A stretch of DNA of 52,680 nt from positions 1,635,545 through 1,688,224 of the forward strand of contig BFEA01000122.1 in NCBI GenBank assembly GCA_003427395.1, read 5' to 3'. Position numbers and translations under genes: made by a program. The DNA is from Chara braunii (Eukaryota > Streptophyta > Charophyceae > Charales > Characeae). Shown here piece after piece: positions 11,953-21,712 of the stretch (its first letter is position 1; the number at the start of each line of letters is the position of its first letter). A model generated the notes under the pieces. The model worked only from the letters and a program-made list of their open reading frames with translations, searched no databases and was not told the DNA's origin.

Positions 11953-12569
11953 ATCTGTTTAGAAAGTTCGGTCCCCTGCATCCTCATACGGAGTTCCAGG
12001 CTGACTCACGCAGGCGAGCGCGTACGTAGCGACTCAGTTTCCTCGAGATCGTGGTTGTACGCGAGCGTGCATGTGCGAAACATTGGGTTGGTTCAGCGCG
12101 TCGATCGCTTTCAACATGCATGCAGATATCCTATCCGTGCGGCGTCGGGTGAGATTCGATCATTACATATCATACATGTGACAAAAAAAAAAAAAAAAGG
12201 ATCGTCAACTTCTTATAGCACTCTTGTCGATCGAAAGTTCACGACTAAACCAAAACATCCATAATCGAGCGCTTTCAATCATATCTGAGCGTATAGCTCA
12301 CGCAAGTGATCAGTAGGTAGAGTCGGAACAGACATCGCAAAACAAGATTGAAAATCCGAAAAGATCGCTAATAAAGGGGACTCACATTCATTCCATGCTG
12401 CCCATGCATACATACAAAATACAAACGACAAGGAAAATCCGAGGCGATTTACAAAAGAAGCCCAAAAAGAAGGCCGTGATAAAATCGACCATATCCGGAT
12501 CCAAAATTATAAAGAGGAACAGAAAAGAAAGGAACAACGAAAAGAACCTTATCCCACACCCACACAGCT

Positions 12570-12571
<2 letters not shown>

Positions 12572-12661
<90 letters not shown>

Positions 12662-12678
12662 CCCCCCCACGCACACCC

Positions 12679-12775
<97 letters not shown>
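12572..12775. repeat. Two-part (CT)n microsatellite in LTR B
   Basis: CT tracts at 12572-12660 and 12682-12775 are separated by a C-rich spacer (CCCCCCCCACGCACACCCAC). The tract occupies the same LTR position as in LTR A. The SLSLSL and EREREE reading frames through it are artefacts. Confidence 0.97.
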
Positions 12776-12776
<1 letters not shown>

Positions 12777-13784
12777 CGCGCTCCCGATGCGGGCAGTTCG
12801 TCACCGCGCATCAACACAGAGTCGCTTGGTTCGAGCATGCAAGCCAGGTTCGCCCGTGCGCCACAGTCCGTTGTGGCCCTGCACGTCAACCCCGCATAAC
12901 CGACACCAGCTCGTTGGACCGCCCAATTCTCACACTCACTCACCTTCCGAACTTGCTCGTTAATCGACCCTCACTGATTGCACTAACCTCGAAATTCTTA
13001 GAGAGTAAGCTTAGTCTTATTGCGCTTGCGAAATTTATAGCATGCATGCCTGCGCGAAAGGTACGGGATTAAGCCCAGGTGACAAGAGGAGAAAAGAGGA
13101 AGTGCCTACGTCTGCATGGCCAGGCCGCGGTGTGGGGGTCGTAGCCACACTCCACGCATCGATCCGGTCATGCAGGCGCTCCGACCAATTAGAAAAGAGT
13201 ATGCGAGGCGAGGAAGAAGAAGAAGAAGGCGGGCAAACGAAGGAAACCAAGAAAGGAGAAAGATACAGTTACAATCGCGCCCACCAAAAACGGCAGTTGC
13301 ACGAGATTAAGGGCGCGATCTAGTCAGTTCCCAGTCCCTAGCGCAGCAAGATGCGCGCAATCGCGGTGCACAAAATTCAGAGTACCTAAATTCCTAGCCT
13401 AAATCCTAATTGCAATAGGAAATTTTGAAAAAGTAGAAAAAAAAAATAATTTCGCAAGCTCATGGGGGCTCGATATCAGTTGAAAATTCAAAAACGATAT
13501 TCCCGCGCGATGATCGCGCCAAATTCCCTGTGCTCACAGCAGAATAAGAAAAAAGCTATGGTACAATTGTTCCTCGCGCTCACCAAGGCGCGGCTGCCCA
13601 ACCGTTGGCACGAGATTTTCCCGACACCGATCCGACAACTCCCAACAGAAAACGAAAATAAATGAGGACATCCATGCAGTTTGCCCGCCTGATCCCATCT
13701 TTCCGCAACTCACCCGACCCGTCGTGTTTCCCCTAAGCAGCTTCGCGTAGAAAGTCGCGCGATCACAGAAAATAGTTCGTCACA

Positions 13785-13926
13785 GGGTAGTACGTGGGTA
13801 CTATTATCAGGGGCTCTTACCACCCTGATGGCAGTAGCCTTGTATGTTTGCAATAAGCAAACCAAATAAATCCACATGACCTTTAACGTTAACACAAGTC
13901 CAAGGCAGAAAAACTCGGAGGAGGGA

Positions 13927-13959
<33 letters not shown>

Positions 13960-14570
13960 GAAGACACAAGATAATAGTAGTAACAAAAAACCCGAACGCG
14001 ACTTTTTAGCTGTAAAAATAAACAATGAAGCAACAGCTTGACGAAACAGGGTCTCGTCTGGTGATGGACCTTACCGGTTTCTCCTAGCCGCCAACCAGGA
14101 TCATCAAGGGTCTTGTCGGTATCAGGGACGATGCAACTAAACTATATACCTTGTGAAGAAGGTCTAATGTAAAGTCTTCATCGTCTAGCCCTTACTCAGA
14201 GTTAACATCCCCCCAGGTAGTCTTCTTCTGAAGAAACTTGAACCTTCACCAGAACTGCGTCTCGTTCAGTCCTTTCGCGAAAAATCTAAAAAAAACTAGA
14301 AACCGTCCTACAAACGTTTTTGATGAGCCAGCGGCCAAGAGGGCCTAAGCAAAACCACTTGGAAAACCAGAAGCTTCCACCCCATTCCCTTGGCTCTGCA
14401 CGTGCCAACTCCATACGTCCCAATATGCCTTGTCTGATAGCGAGATCAACATATCAAAATTTTGAATCTCCTATTTTAATTGTTTACTCAACACGCATTC
14501 ATCACTCATCGAAGACCCGAACCTACTCCTTGTATGAACCAGTTCTCCTGTCGGCACGTGTTAGTCTTTA
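13785..14570. other. Spacer between LTR B and the Penelope-like element
   Basis: No supported gene. It has an A/G-rich patch (13916-13965). It may include the 3' untranslated part of the Penelope-like element, but I cannot place its end. Confidence 0.4.
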
Positions 14571-14660
14571 AGAAAAGAAAAAAAAAAGAAAAAAAAAAAG
14601 AAAAAAAGAGAAGCAAAAAGAAAAAAGAAAGAAAAGAAAAAGAAAAACGAAAAGAAAAAT
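14571..14660. repeat. A-rich AAAAG-type simple repeat
   Basis: About 90 bp of nearly pure A with scattered G, just downstream (in element sense) of the Penelope-like RT. N-terminal-endonuclease Penelope-like elements are reported to favour microsatellites, so this may mark the insertion end. Confidence 0.85.
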
Positions 14661-14691
14661 AATAAAAAAATATAGTACCAACCGACCCCTC

Positions 14692-16905
14692 CTATTCCGG
14701 AAGGTAAACCTTTTGACAACCCTCTGCGACCCTTTTGTTCCAACCGGTAAGTAACGGTATCAAGCTCTTCCATAGCCCCCCAAACTTCCTGGAAAAAGAG
14801 ACCAACGCAGTATCGAAAATATCATCAAGGTACCCCCTACGCCACAATTCACTCTTTAGCGCGAGTAAAAAAGGTAACTCAGCACCCTGTAATGATGAAT
14901 AAGTCCTGGCACGGTGCAAAAAGGAAACAACAACGACCATTTTTTGTTGTCAGCTAGAATAGGATCTGTAGTCCTGAATACTTTGGAACACCAATTTCCC
15001 ATTCATCCCATTTCTCTGGTTTTTTATCATAGGTATACATTGTACTCCCTTCTGCCCACAAGCTCGAAGTACACACCCTAGATAGTCCCACTTCCCTTCA
15101 TCATCAATTCGTTCCAGGACCAAGTTATCGTCATAGCACTCCGAAAACTTCTTAATAAATCCCTCTCCTCTGGTCTTGGAAAGTTCGTCGTTGGTTCTAC
15201 AGATCACAAAGACTGATACATCGTCAACCATTCGAAAACCATGAAATAACCTTCGATCAGCCCCGAGCGTATTCAAAAAGTTATACTCGTTGTAGGCACA
15301 CAAGAGGCGAGCAATTGTCGGACTAGACGACTTCCCCGTAGGAATACCCATTGTCTGTTGCAGCAGACGTCCAGCCGCGGAAACAAGTGTATGCCGAAGT
15401 TCAAAGTTTTTTACAAAAGCTATAATTAACGAAAATGACACAGACTTTCAACCGTCTTCCACTCTTCCTTTCACCAACTTCGCACCTTTCCCTTGTTTTC
15501 TGACAGCAACCACTCTCACTTCCCGATCTCTCGAGTAGTCAATTATCCAAGTTAAAGCTATCATAATCGAGGGATGGGGGGGATTAGAGAACATCTCTTT
15601 GACATCAAACGAAGCCCCCATAATATATTCCTGCTTCCTTAGCCCTTTATTAACCTTTCTTATTTGCTCCAACAAGCCATCCTCGCTCCTCAAATTTAGG
15701 TTAGATTCAGAAGTTAAATTCCATAGTAATGCGTTCACAGCTCGAGCAATTATCTTCCCCCGTGACGCAGAACACTCAGGGTACGACGGACAGATCGGTC
15801 TCCATCTAGATACGTCCTTGTGCTTCGGCAGGCAATAAGCCTTCCCTATTCCACCTTTATTTTTCCATCTACTCACCTTTTTTAAACCTGCCTCATCGTA
15901 AAACCTTGTGCAATCTTTTAACAAGCGTTCCTCCGAAATGCTACTCATTGAGAAGGACGGATTCCCAAAAAACAGCTTCCGCATACGAGCCTCATAAATA
16001 GTTGGACAGGAAACGAAGGTGTCTCCCATATTATGGTCCAAGGGACTTCACACCAGTCCTTTCAACCGTTCAAGGTGCACACATAACTCGTCCTCACTTA
16101 TCGTAGCGCCCAGCTTCCCTCCATTACTCACAAAACGTAGCTCAAGCATATCTTTAGTGGTACTGTCACCTTCTACATCAAGCAGGGATGGGTGGGCCCG
16201 AAAGGCGGTCAATACTTGTTTTTTCAGGGTACCTAAATTATAAATTCTCGATGGTCGCAGGAGATTCTTAGAATTATGCATCCATTCCGGAAACAGGTCA
16301 CATTCATTCATACGGAAGGATACGTGGCCCCTGATCCTTGGTAACCCTGGGTCACATGAATCGCAAGAACAAAAAACTTTGTCCCGTCTTGAGTACTGCC
16401 TAAAATTATGTATAATATCACCGATGGACCGGTTCCGTTGCCAAACGATTCGCATTCGCCGAATAACCATATCCTTCCATGCAACCGAAATGTCCAGAGA
16501 AGAAACAATTTTTGCCACCATCTGTCGAATCTTGGCCTTACACAAGTCATCATCAAACACCAATTTAACAACCAATCTACTCCGAACTTTAACACCGAAC
16601 TTAGAAAACATTGTCCTAGACAAGACACAGCGCAGCTGAAAACAAGATCTTTTTTCTGTAAATGTACGAACGACAGTATAGGCATAAATAAGTTTATCGA
16701 AATCCCAGCTATACAGATCCCTCCTAGATGATGGGTCACTCAACAAAATACTCAATGATCCTTTAAGCGCAATTGACTTACTCAACAAATGGACAACCGA
16801 TTCAACCGAAATGCGCGCCTCACTTTTGGGCCATCCCCGTGTGTGTCGTAACTCAGCTCTCCCGTACTCACAAGAGACTGAACACCCCCCATACAGTCGC
16901 TTCAA
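14692..16905 (-). pseudogene. Penelope-like reverse transcriptase with CxC segment
   Basis: One continuous frame from 16905 to 14692, about 737 codons, interrupted by three TGA codons (16048-16050, 15445-15447, 14947-14949). It copies element RNA at the nicked target. Motifs in order: CSCDSC at residues 179-184 (the linker CxC); fingers KAYCLPKHKDVSRWRPICP; a stretch before motif A that could be the insertion-in-fingers domain shared with telomerases; motif A SFDVKEMF (Asp codon at 15604-15606); motif B MGIPTGKSSSP; motif C MVDDVSVF with the two catalytic Asp; then motifs D/E and a thumb-like tail ending LPE at 14695. Catalytic residues are intact; only the stops disable it. A coding-like stretch extends upstream of 16905 past a further in-frame TAA (about 16938). 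Confidence 0.85.
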
Positions 16906-17099
16906 TACCTTCCATCGATCAACGACTTTATCACCCTCTTAACATACCAATTCAAACTTGTGAATTGAATGCTTCCTACAGTCTTCGAGAATTTTGGACA
17001 GGATAACTGACAAAAAAACAGTGCTCGAGTGAAAAGTCAACAACTTATTATTCGTCCGCACCACAACATTGTTTCCCACCACAATCTTCTGCTTCCTCC

Positions 17100-17636
17100 T
17101 CATTTTTCCCTCCTCCCAGGCCTATTCTTCTTTGCACGTTTACTTTTCCCTCGTGTATTTAATGCTGGGGTAAGCAGCCGTATAAAATACTTCTCAACAT
17201 CCTCAAGATCTTTTTCCACACACTTAGCCAGAGGAATAACAACATAATCATGGACTCCATATCTTCGAAGCCAACGGTACAGTTTCTCGTTTTTTCTACC
17301 CCCTTCCACCACAGTTGGTCGACACACCCGGTAAACATGCTCCTGCCATCGCGTATAGTACACATCTCGACGAGTACTCCCCACATATAAGTGACGACAA
17401 AAAGGTGACAATAACCCGTAAACAACCGACCCTTGACCTTTATCGAACTCATAACCCTGAGACACTGCATGGGCAATAAATCCACTCAACTTATTTCCCC
17501 ACGGAATCTGTCCTGACACAATTAACAGACAAACCAAAATGCTCAGAAAGACATTGAAAATACAACACCTCAACAAGTCGTTATTTCGCGATCTTACCCT
17601 ACAGCATCGTCTTACCAAACTCCACAAAGGAGCCAC
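17100..17636 (-). CDS. GIY-YIG endonuclease domain of the Penelope-like element
   Basis: This domain nicks target DNA to prime reverse transcription. The 178-residue frame has VVYGLL at 71-76 (GIY position), LYVGST at 83-88 (YIG position), Arg90, His100 in RWQEH, and Glu141 or a nearby Glu before YFIRLLTPALNTR at 150-162, the usual C-terminal end of GIY-YIG nucleases. Only one Cys (80) lies between GIY and YIG. The tail is basic (KSKRAKKNRPGRR). It ends at a stop and the RT lies in another frame about 195 bp downstream, so a frame change separates them here, while family members encode one protein. Residues 1-55 may be out of frame, since another frame looks equally coding-like there. Confidence 0.8.
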   Translation of the reverse strand: MAPLWSLVRRCCRVRSRNNDLLRCCIFNVFLSILVCLLIVSGQIPWGNKLSGFIAHAVSQGYEFDKGQGSVVYGLLSPFCRHLYVGSTRRDVYYTRWQEHVYRVCRPTVVEGGRKNEKLYRWLRRYGVHDYVVIPLAKCVEKDLEDVEKYFIRLLTPALNTRGKSKRAKKNRPGRREK

Positions 17637-17750
17637 GTTCGGGTAAGTAGCTAAGAGTCAGCGGCATCACCATCATCACTCTTTGAAATATTGTCGTCCA
17701 CATCATCCGGAACTTCGTGTATAGAGAAACCATCGTTTTGTGACGCCCAA

Positions 17751-20246
17751 ACCTCACGCCCAGCGCGACTTCCTGATCGGAGTGGGTTGTGGGCCTGGAA
17801 GTGCGAAAAGGGGTGTGCCAAGGATTTTTGGGGAAAGTGGAGTCCCAGATCAGAACTGAGATCTCTTGTGACAGGGTCTTCGGGGGCACGAGTGCAATTT
17901 GACGGAGAGGGGGGATCGCTTTGGGTTACAAGGCAGATGGTATGCGCGGGTCGCTCAAGACCGAGCAAGCCGTTGGTTTCGGGGACGGCGGTTCGCGGGC
18001 GGGTCTCCTCGGGGTAGGTGGGGTTCCGATGAGTCAGGCTGTTGGGAGTTGCCACGTGGCGCTGGTCGTCGCGCGTTCGGGTTAGGCCTCCGGAACTCCG
18101 GGGTTCTCTTCTCGCCGCGTCGGCGGCAGTTCCCGCAGGGTGTGCCGGGCCAGTAGGGGGCTATGGCCGGCCACGGGACGATGCTGAGTTGATGATACGG
18201 AAGAAGAAAGCTAGAGGGAGGGAAACTGGTGGTGATAACGACAAATCCGGGGTGGATGAAGTAGTAGGTATGGTCCGGAGCAGGGAAATCAGAGCATCGG
18301 GGGTCGCTAGTGGTGGTGCAGTGGCATTCCCGAGGACATAGTCGGTTCTCAGTATGGCAGGGGTATCTCTGTCTCAGGATTTCGTTTATCCAAGGGGTGA
18401 AGTAATCTGGGTCGTATGATGTGTCGAAATTCCAGGATCGCGTCATTGTGTCATTGCGGTATTATGAGTTGCCTAAGGGCGGGTCCGCTGCGATCGCGAT
18501 TGCCTCGTGCGAGCACGTGCAGGCCACGTGAATGACGTCGAACTTACGCGTGCTCGTGCGGGACGACTGCGCCGTTGCGGATTCCGGGATGGCCACTCCC
18601 AATTGGACAGGGTATCTGCGATCGATGGTTCTAACGAGTCGACGCCCGGAGATACGTGTAAGTGCGCAACTCAGATCTCGTTTTACACGTGTCCTCGCGC
18701 GACGTTCGCCAAGCCCGGCATCCGATCGTCTAATCACTCCGTGTTGTTCTGAGCATGCAAGATGCAACAATCACAACCAGCTCGATCAAAAGACAAGCAA
18801 AAACAAGGACAGGATTATCGATTGCACAAAATTCCTATTCTACACACGAGTGCATCGAAGGCGACAAACAAAAGAAAAAACAAGGGTTCCCAGCAAAAAG
18901 ATAGGCAATCAAACATGGCATCCATACATCCATCCATTCAGTAATCATACACATAACACATCAGAGATGGAAGAATCGCGAGGGCAAATGTGAGCAAAAA
19001 CCCAAACCCTGATTTCGAGAAACAAAAAGGGAAAACAAAAACAGGCGAATCGCCCGCAGCCGCAAATCAAAATTTATGTACACAGGCGAAGAGGGGGAAA
19101 AGACAAAGAATCAGCAAATCCGCGTTCATCCACCTCAACTCTCTCTTCCTCTCTCTCCTCTTCTCTGATGCGGACCGTCCGTCGTCGCGCACCAACCCAC
19201 GAAGTCGTCACCCCGCTTAGTCCTCCCGCATCCGTCAGGTTTGCCCGCGCCCACAGTCCGTCGTGGCGCGCGTCAACCCCGCGCGTTCGACACCAGCTCG
19301 ACGGGTCGCCCGACTCCTACTCTACTCACCTCTTACTTTGCTCGTGTGCCGACCCTTCCTGATCGCGCAACCCCGAGCTTCCAACAGCTGGTTAAGAGAG
19401 CTAACTAATCGCGCAACCGGAATTTATAGCGTGCATGCGTGTGCGAAGAACACGGAATTACCAGGACTAAGAAGAAGGGAAGGGGGAGAGATGGCCTACA
19501 TCTGCATGGTCTGATCGCGGCGTGGGGGACGTAGCCGCTCTCCACGCATCGATCCGATCATGCAGACCGTGGCTACCAAAAACGCAGCAAAAGAAAGAGA
19601 AGAAAGGCGGGAAAGATGAAGCGCAAGAAGAAAGATACAGTTACAATGGCGCCCGCCCAAAATTACAGTTACACACACGATTAAAGGCGCCTACTAATCA
19701 GAGTTTTGTTGCAGCTGCATGAAAAAGCGCGTAGACAAAAAGCATCGTGCGACAAGGAAAATCCTAATTACGAAATTCCTAAATTCCTATCTAATGCGAA
19801 GAAGCAAAAAACACAAATTCCAGAAGAAAAACTCTGAAATTTCGAGAGTCATCGGGGCTCAACAAAATTCGAAAAAGATTTAAAAGATAAATTCAAAAAG
19901 AACGAAGCAAATTCCCGCGCGATGTCCGCGCCCAAAAGTTTGAAACCGAAACAAAAGAAACAACATCAACATTTATCAATCGCGCGCACGGTGGCGCGCC
20001 AGCCATTTGGTCAACCAATCAATCAACCGGCCGTCCTAGGACACGCCCGGCTCCGAACCTAGTCATTCGAAAAGAAGCGACGAAAAATACGAAAAAGCAA
20101 GGACACTAATGCAATTTCCCACCGATCCCGATCTCCCGTAATTGGCCCAACCTTCCCAACTTAGGACCCCTCAACGTAGTTGCGCAGAAAGTCGCGCGCT
20201 ATAGAAAGCTCGTGCCTGCTTTTTGACAGCAATTTGGTTCGTCACA
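17751..20246 (-). mobile_element. Ty3/gypsy LTR C (about 2.5 kb), probable 3' LTR of element D
   Basis: 17751-18926 matches 50952-52120 of LTR D closely by eye, with scattered substitutions and a few short indels. Beyond that it matches LTRs A and B through to the GTTCGTCACA end. It lies on the left side of the 22.4-kb insertion, where the 3' LTR of D is expected. Against that, no purine tract adjoins it at 20247. The left junction reads TGTGACGCCCAA then ACCTCACGCCC, unlike A, B and D where a primer site follows. Confidence 0.8.
17955..18446 (-). CDS. LTR-internal reading frame, copy C (163 aa, unknown)
   Basis: A 163-residue uninterrupted frame, same length and start (MTRSWNF) as in LTR D. 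The two proteins differ at roughly one residue in ten, with no indel or stop, although the surrounding LTR has both. The core reads FVVITTSFPPSSFLLPYHQL, then SIVPWPAIAPYWP and CGNC, then an Arg/Pro/Asn-rich tail with NRRPRNQRLARS. It sits in the last quarter of the LTR in element sense and ends about 200 bp before the LTR edge. If the transcript starts upstream within the LTR, this would be the first frame of the leader. The function is unknown. Confidence 0.55.
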   Translation of the reverse strand: MTRSWNFDTSYDPDYFTPWINEILRQRYPCHTENRLCPRECHCTTTSDPRCSDFPAPDHTYYFIHPGFVVITTSFPPSSFLLPYHQLSIVPWPAIAPYWPGTPCGNCRRRGEKRTPEFRRPNPNARRPAPRGNSQQPDSSEPHLPRGDPPANRRPRNQRLARS

Positions 20247-20300
20247 TATATGACGCCCAGGGGGTTCCAATATTAGCAAGCTCGTGCCTGCTTTTTGACA
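20205..20300. repeat. Short direct duplication at the end of LTR C
   Basis: AGCTCGTGCCTGCTTTTTGA occurs at about 20205-20227 and again at about 20278-20300, 73 bp apart. The first copy sits inside the terminal block of LTR C, where LTRs A and B lack it. The same interval holds TGACGCCCA at 20251, which also occurs at 17741 beside the other LTR edge. Confidence 0.75.
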
Positions 20301-20476
20301 CATGTCGATTTCTCTAATCGACCGACACGCGGAGCTCTTCATTCTATGCCACTTACCGTTCAATTGAGTGTGGACGTCTTCCAGCGTGGCATGCAAGCTC
20401 TACTGCTATTTTCTCAGGAAGGGCTATTGACAATCCAAGGAGGGGGGGGGGGGGTTCACACCCGTCGAAAACTGAC
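20247..20476. other. Short segment between LTR C and element E
   Basis: Presumed end part of element D left of the E insertion. It has no coding motif and ends near a run of 13 G at about 20443-20455. The sequence resumes at 42881 across the insertion. Confidence 0.5.
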
Positions 20477-20481
20477 ACGTG
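20477..20481. repeat. Target-site duplication, left copy (ACGTG)
   Basis: ACGTG lies directly before the first base of the 5' LTR of element E, and the same five bases directly follow the 3' LTR at 42876-42880. Five bases is the usual Ty3 integrase stagger. The LTR edges used here are GTCAGG...CCTCACA; with a TG start the repeat would be four bases. Confidence 0.7.
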
Positions 20482-21401
20482 GTCAGGCGGCCACAAGCAG
20501 TGCGCCACCTGAAATCTGCGGCTTTGGGGCTTAGGCTCAGGGACAAGTCTGTGTTTTGACGGTACTCTAGAATGACCAGGCAGCAGAAATTAAGGGAACT
20601 CAAGGCGCCCCTGATTTTGGGCGCACTGAACCTTACAAGTAACCCTCAAAGATACTGAGATGGGTGACCGCACTCGGCGTATCTAGGGACCATCATTTCC
20701 GTTTCAGAGGGTTAGACCGGGATTGGCCTGTCGCCGGGAGGCATCGCGGGAACTAACACCGCCGCAACATTTTTGCAGCATACGACCGGGGCTGAAATGA
20801 GGCCTCGATTTTTTGTCTATTTTAGTACCATAATTAAAGATGGGGAAAAGGGATTAAGATCAGTAAGGGAGAAGAGAAAAACATAATATCCCTTAATTTC
20901 TTTATTTTTCACGGCATTTAATTCTAGGAGGAATACCTTGTTGTTTTATGTTCCCGGCAATGAAATTAAAAACATAGAAAAAGATTAAAAATGGTAAAAG
21001 AGAAAAGGAACAAAAGAAATTCGGCCATTTATTTAAACTTTCTCGGAAGTTAATTTTGGGGAATTTACGGTTAATTTACTGTTTCCGACAATAGAATTAA
21101 GGAAAAGGAAGAATGATTAAAAACGATGAGAGGGACGGGAAACCATGACTATTGGGAGATTGGCCTAATTTCGCCTCGATTACCCGCCATCAGCTCTGAC
21201 CCTCGATTACTTTACCGCGGTTGGGTTGTTCTGAGAGCGGGAGCCACATGGACAGCATGGGGTGGTGCTATCTTGGGACGACAGTATGGTATTGGATCGG
21301 TACGGGTACATGGTTCGGAGAGGTTCGAAATTGTTATGGAGTGGCCGCGTCCCATGGTATCCGACGTGCACGTGGTTCGGTATGGGGTCGGCGCCAGTTT
21401 G

Positions 21402-21712
21402 TTTCAGGGGTGAGGCCATTACGGTGATTTTTTTTCAGGACTGCGGCTACTGTAGTGATTCATTTCCAGGTCCGGAACCGGTACGACAGTTGTTTCGGGT
21501 TCGGCATCAGTTTATTTCGGGCTCAGTGCTACCGTGATACCTTGTTTCAGCTTCGGCGCCATTACCGTGACTTATTCTCAGGTTTGGGACACTGCGGCGA
21601 TTATTACCTGGCCACGGCCACTACAGCAGTTTATGTGAGGTCTGGAATTGTCACGATAATTTATTTCAGGATCGGTATCAGGATCGGTTTCGTCATGGTG
21701 ATTTGTTTCAGA
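21402..21712 (+). repeat. Degenerate ~30-bp tandem repeat with TTTCAGG core
   Basis: The word TTTCAGG or a close variant starts at 21402, 21433, 21463, 21493, 21515, 21545, 21575, 21604, 21633 and 21664, mostly 29-31 bp apart, with one more at 21706. Between cores recur TTCGG and ATTACCGTGA-like stretches. The matching array in the 3' LTR spans about 39401-39735. Confidence 0.75.

Larger units (their letters stand above)
11109..13784 (-). mobile_element. Ty3/gypsy LTR B (about 2.7 kb), 5' LTR of the gag-only remnant
   Basis: It starts (left) ACCTCACGCCCAGCGCGAC and ends AGTTCGTCACA, matching LTRs A, C and D. In the element's sense it begins TGTGACGAAC. It contains a two-part (CT)n microsatellite and an intact-looking copy of the LTR reading frame. 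The base run GGGTA follows its outer end; no partner target duplication can be checked because the 3' side continues into a second gag. Confidence 0.88.
14692..17636 (-). mobile_element. Penelope-like retroelement with N-terminal GIY-YIG (Chlamys/Naiad type)
   Basis: On the minus strand the order is GIY-YIG endonuclease (17636-17100), a segment with a CxC motif (about 16371), and a Penelope/telomerase-type RT (to 14692). Canonical animal Penelope elements carry the endonuclease after the RT. The reversed order with a CxC linker defines the Naiad/Chlamys clade. The endonuclease has a single Cys between the GIY and YIG motifs, so the CxxC half of the usual CCHH motif is absent, as reported for Chlamys of the green lineage. 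The coding region is broken by stops and at least one frame change. The 5' end is unplaced; coding-like sequence may continue to about 17730. No terminal repeats were seen. Confidence 0.8.

Noticed and set aside
11488-12264. 258-codon plus-strand frame in LTR B
   Set aside because: Antisense to the conserved LTR frame and to the element; it is a shadow of it with no match in the other LTRs.
14947-16050. Selenocysteine use in the Penelope-like RT
   Set aside because: Not claimed: other elements in the window have the same TGA excess, and no SECIS element could be identified by eye.
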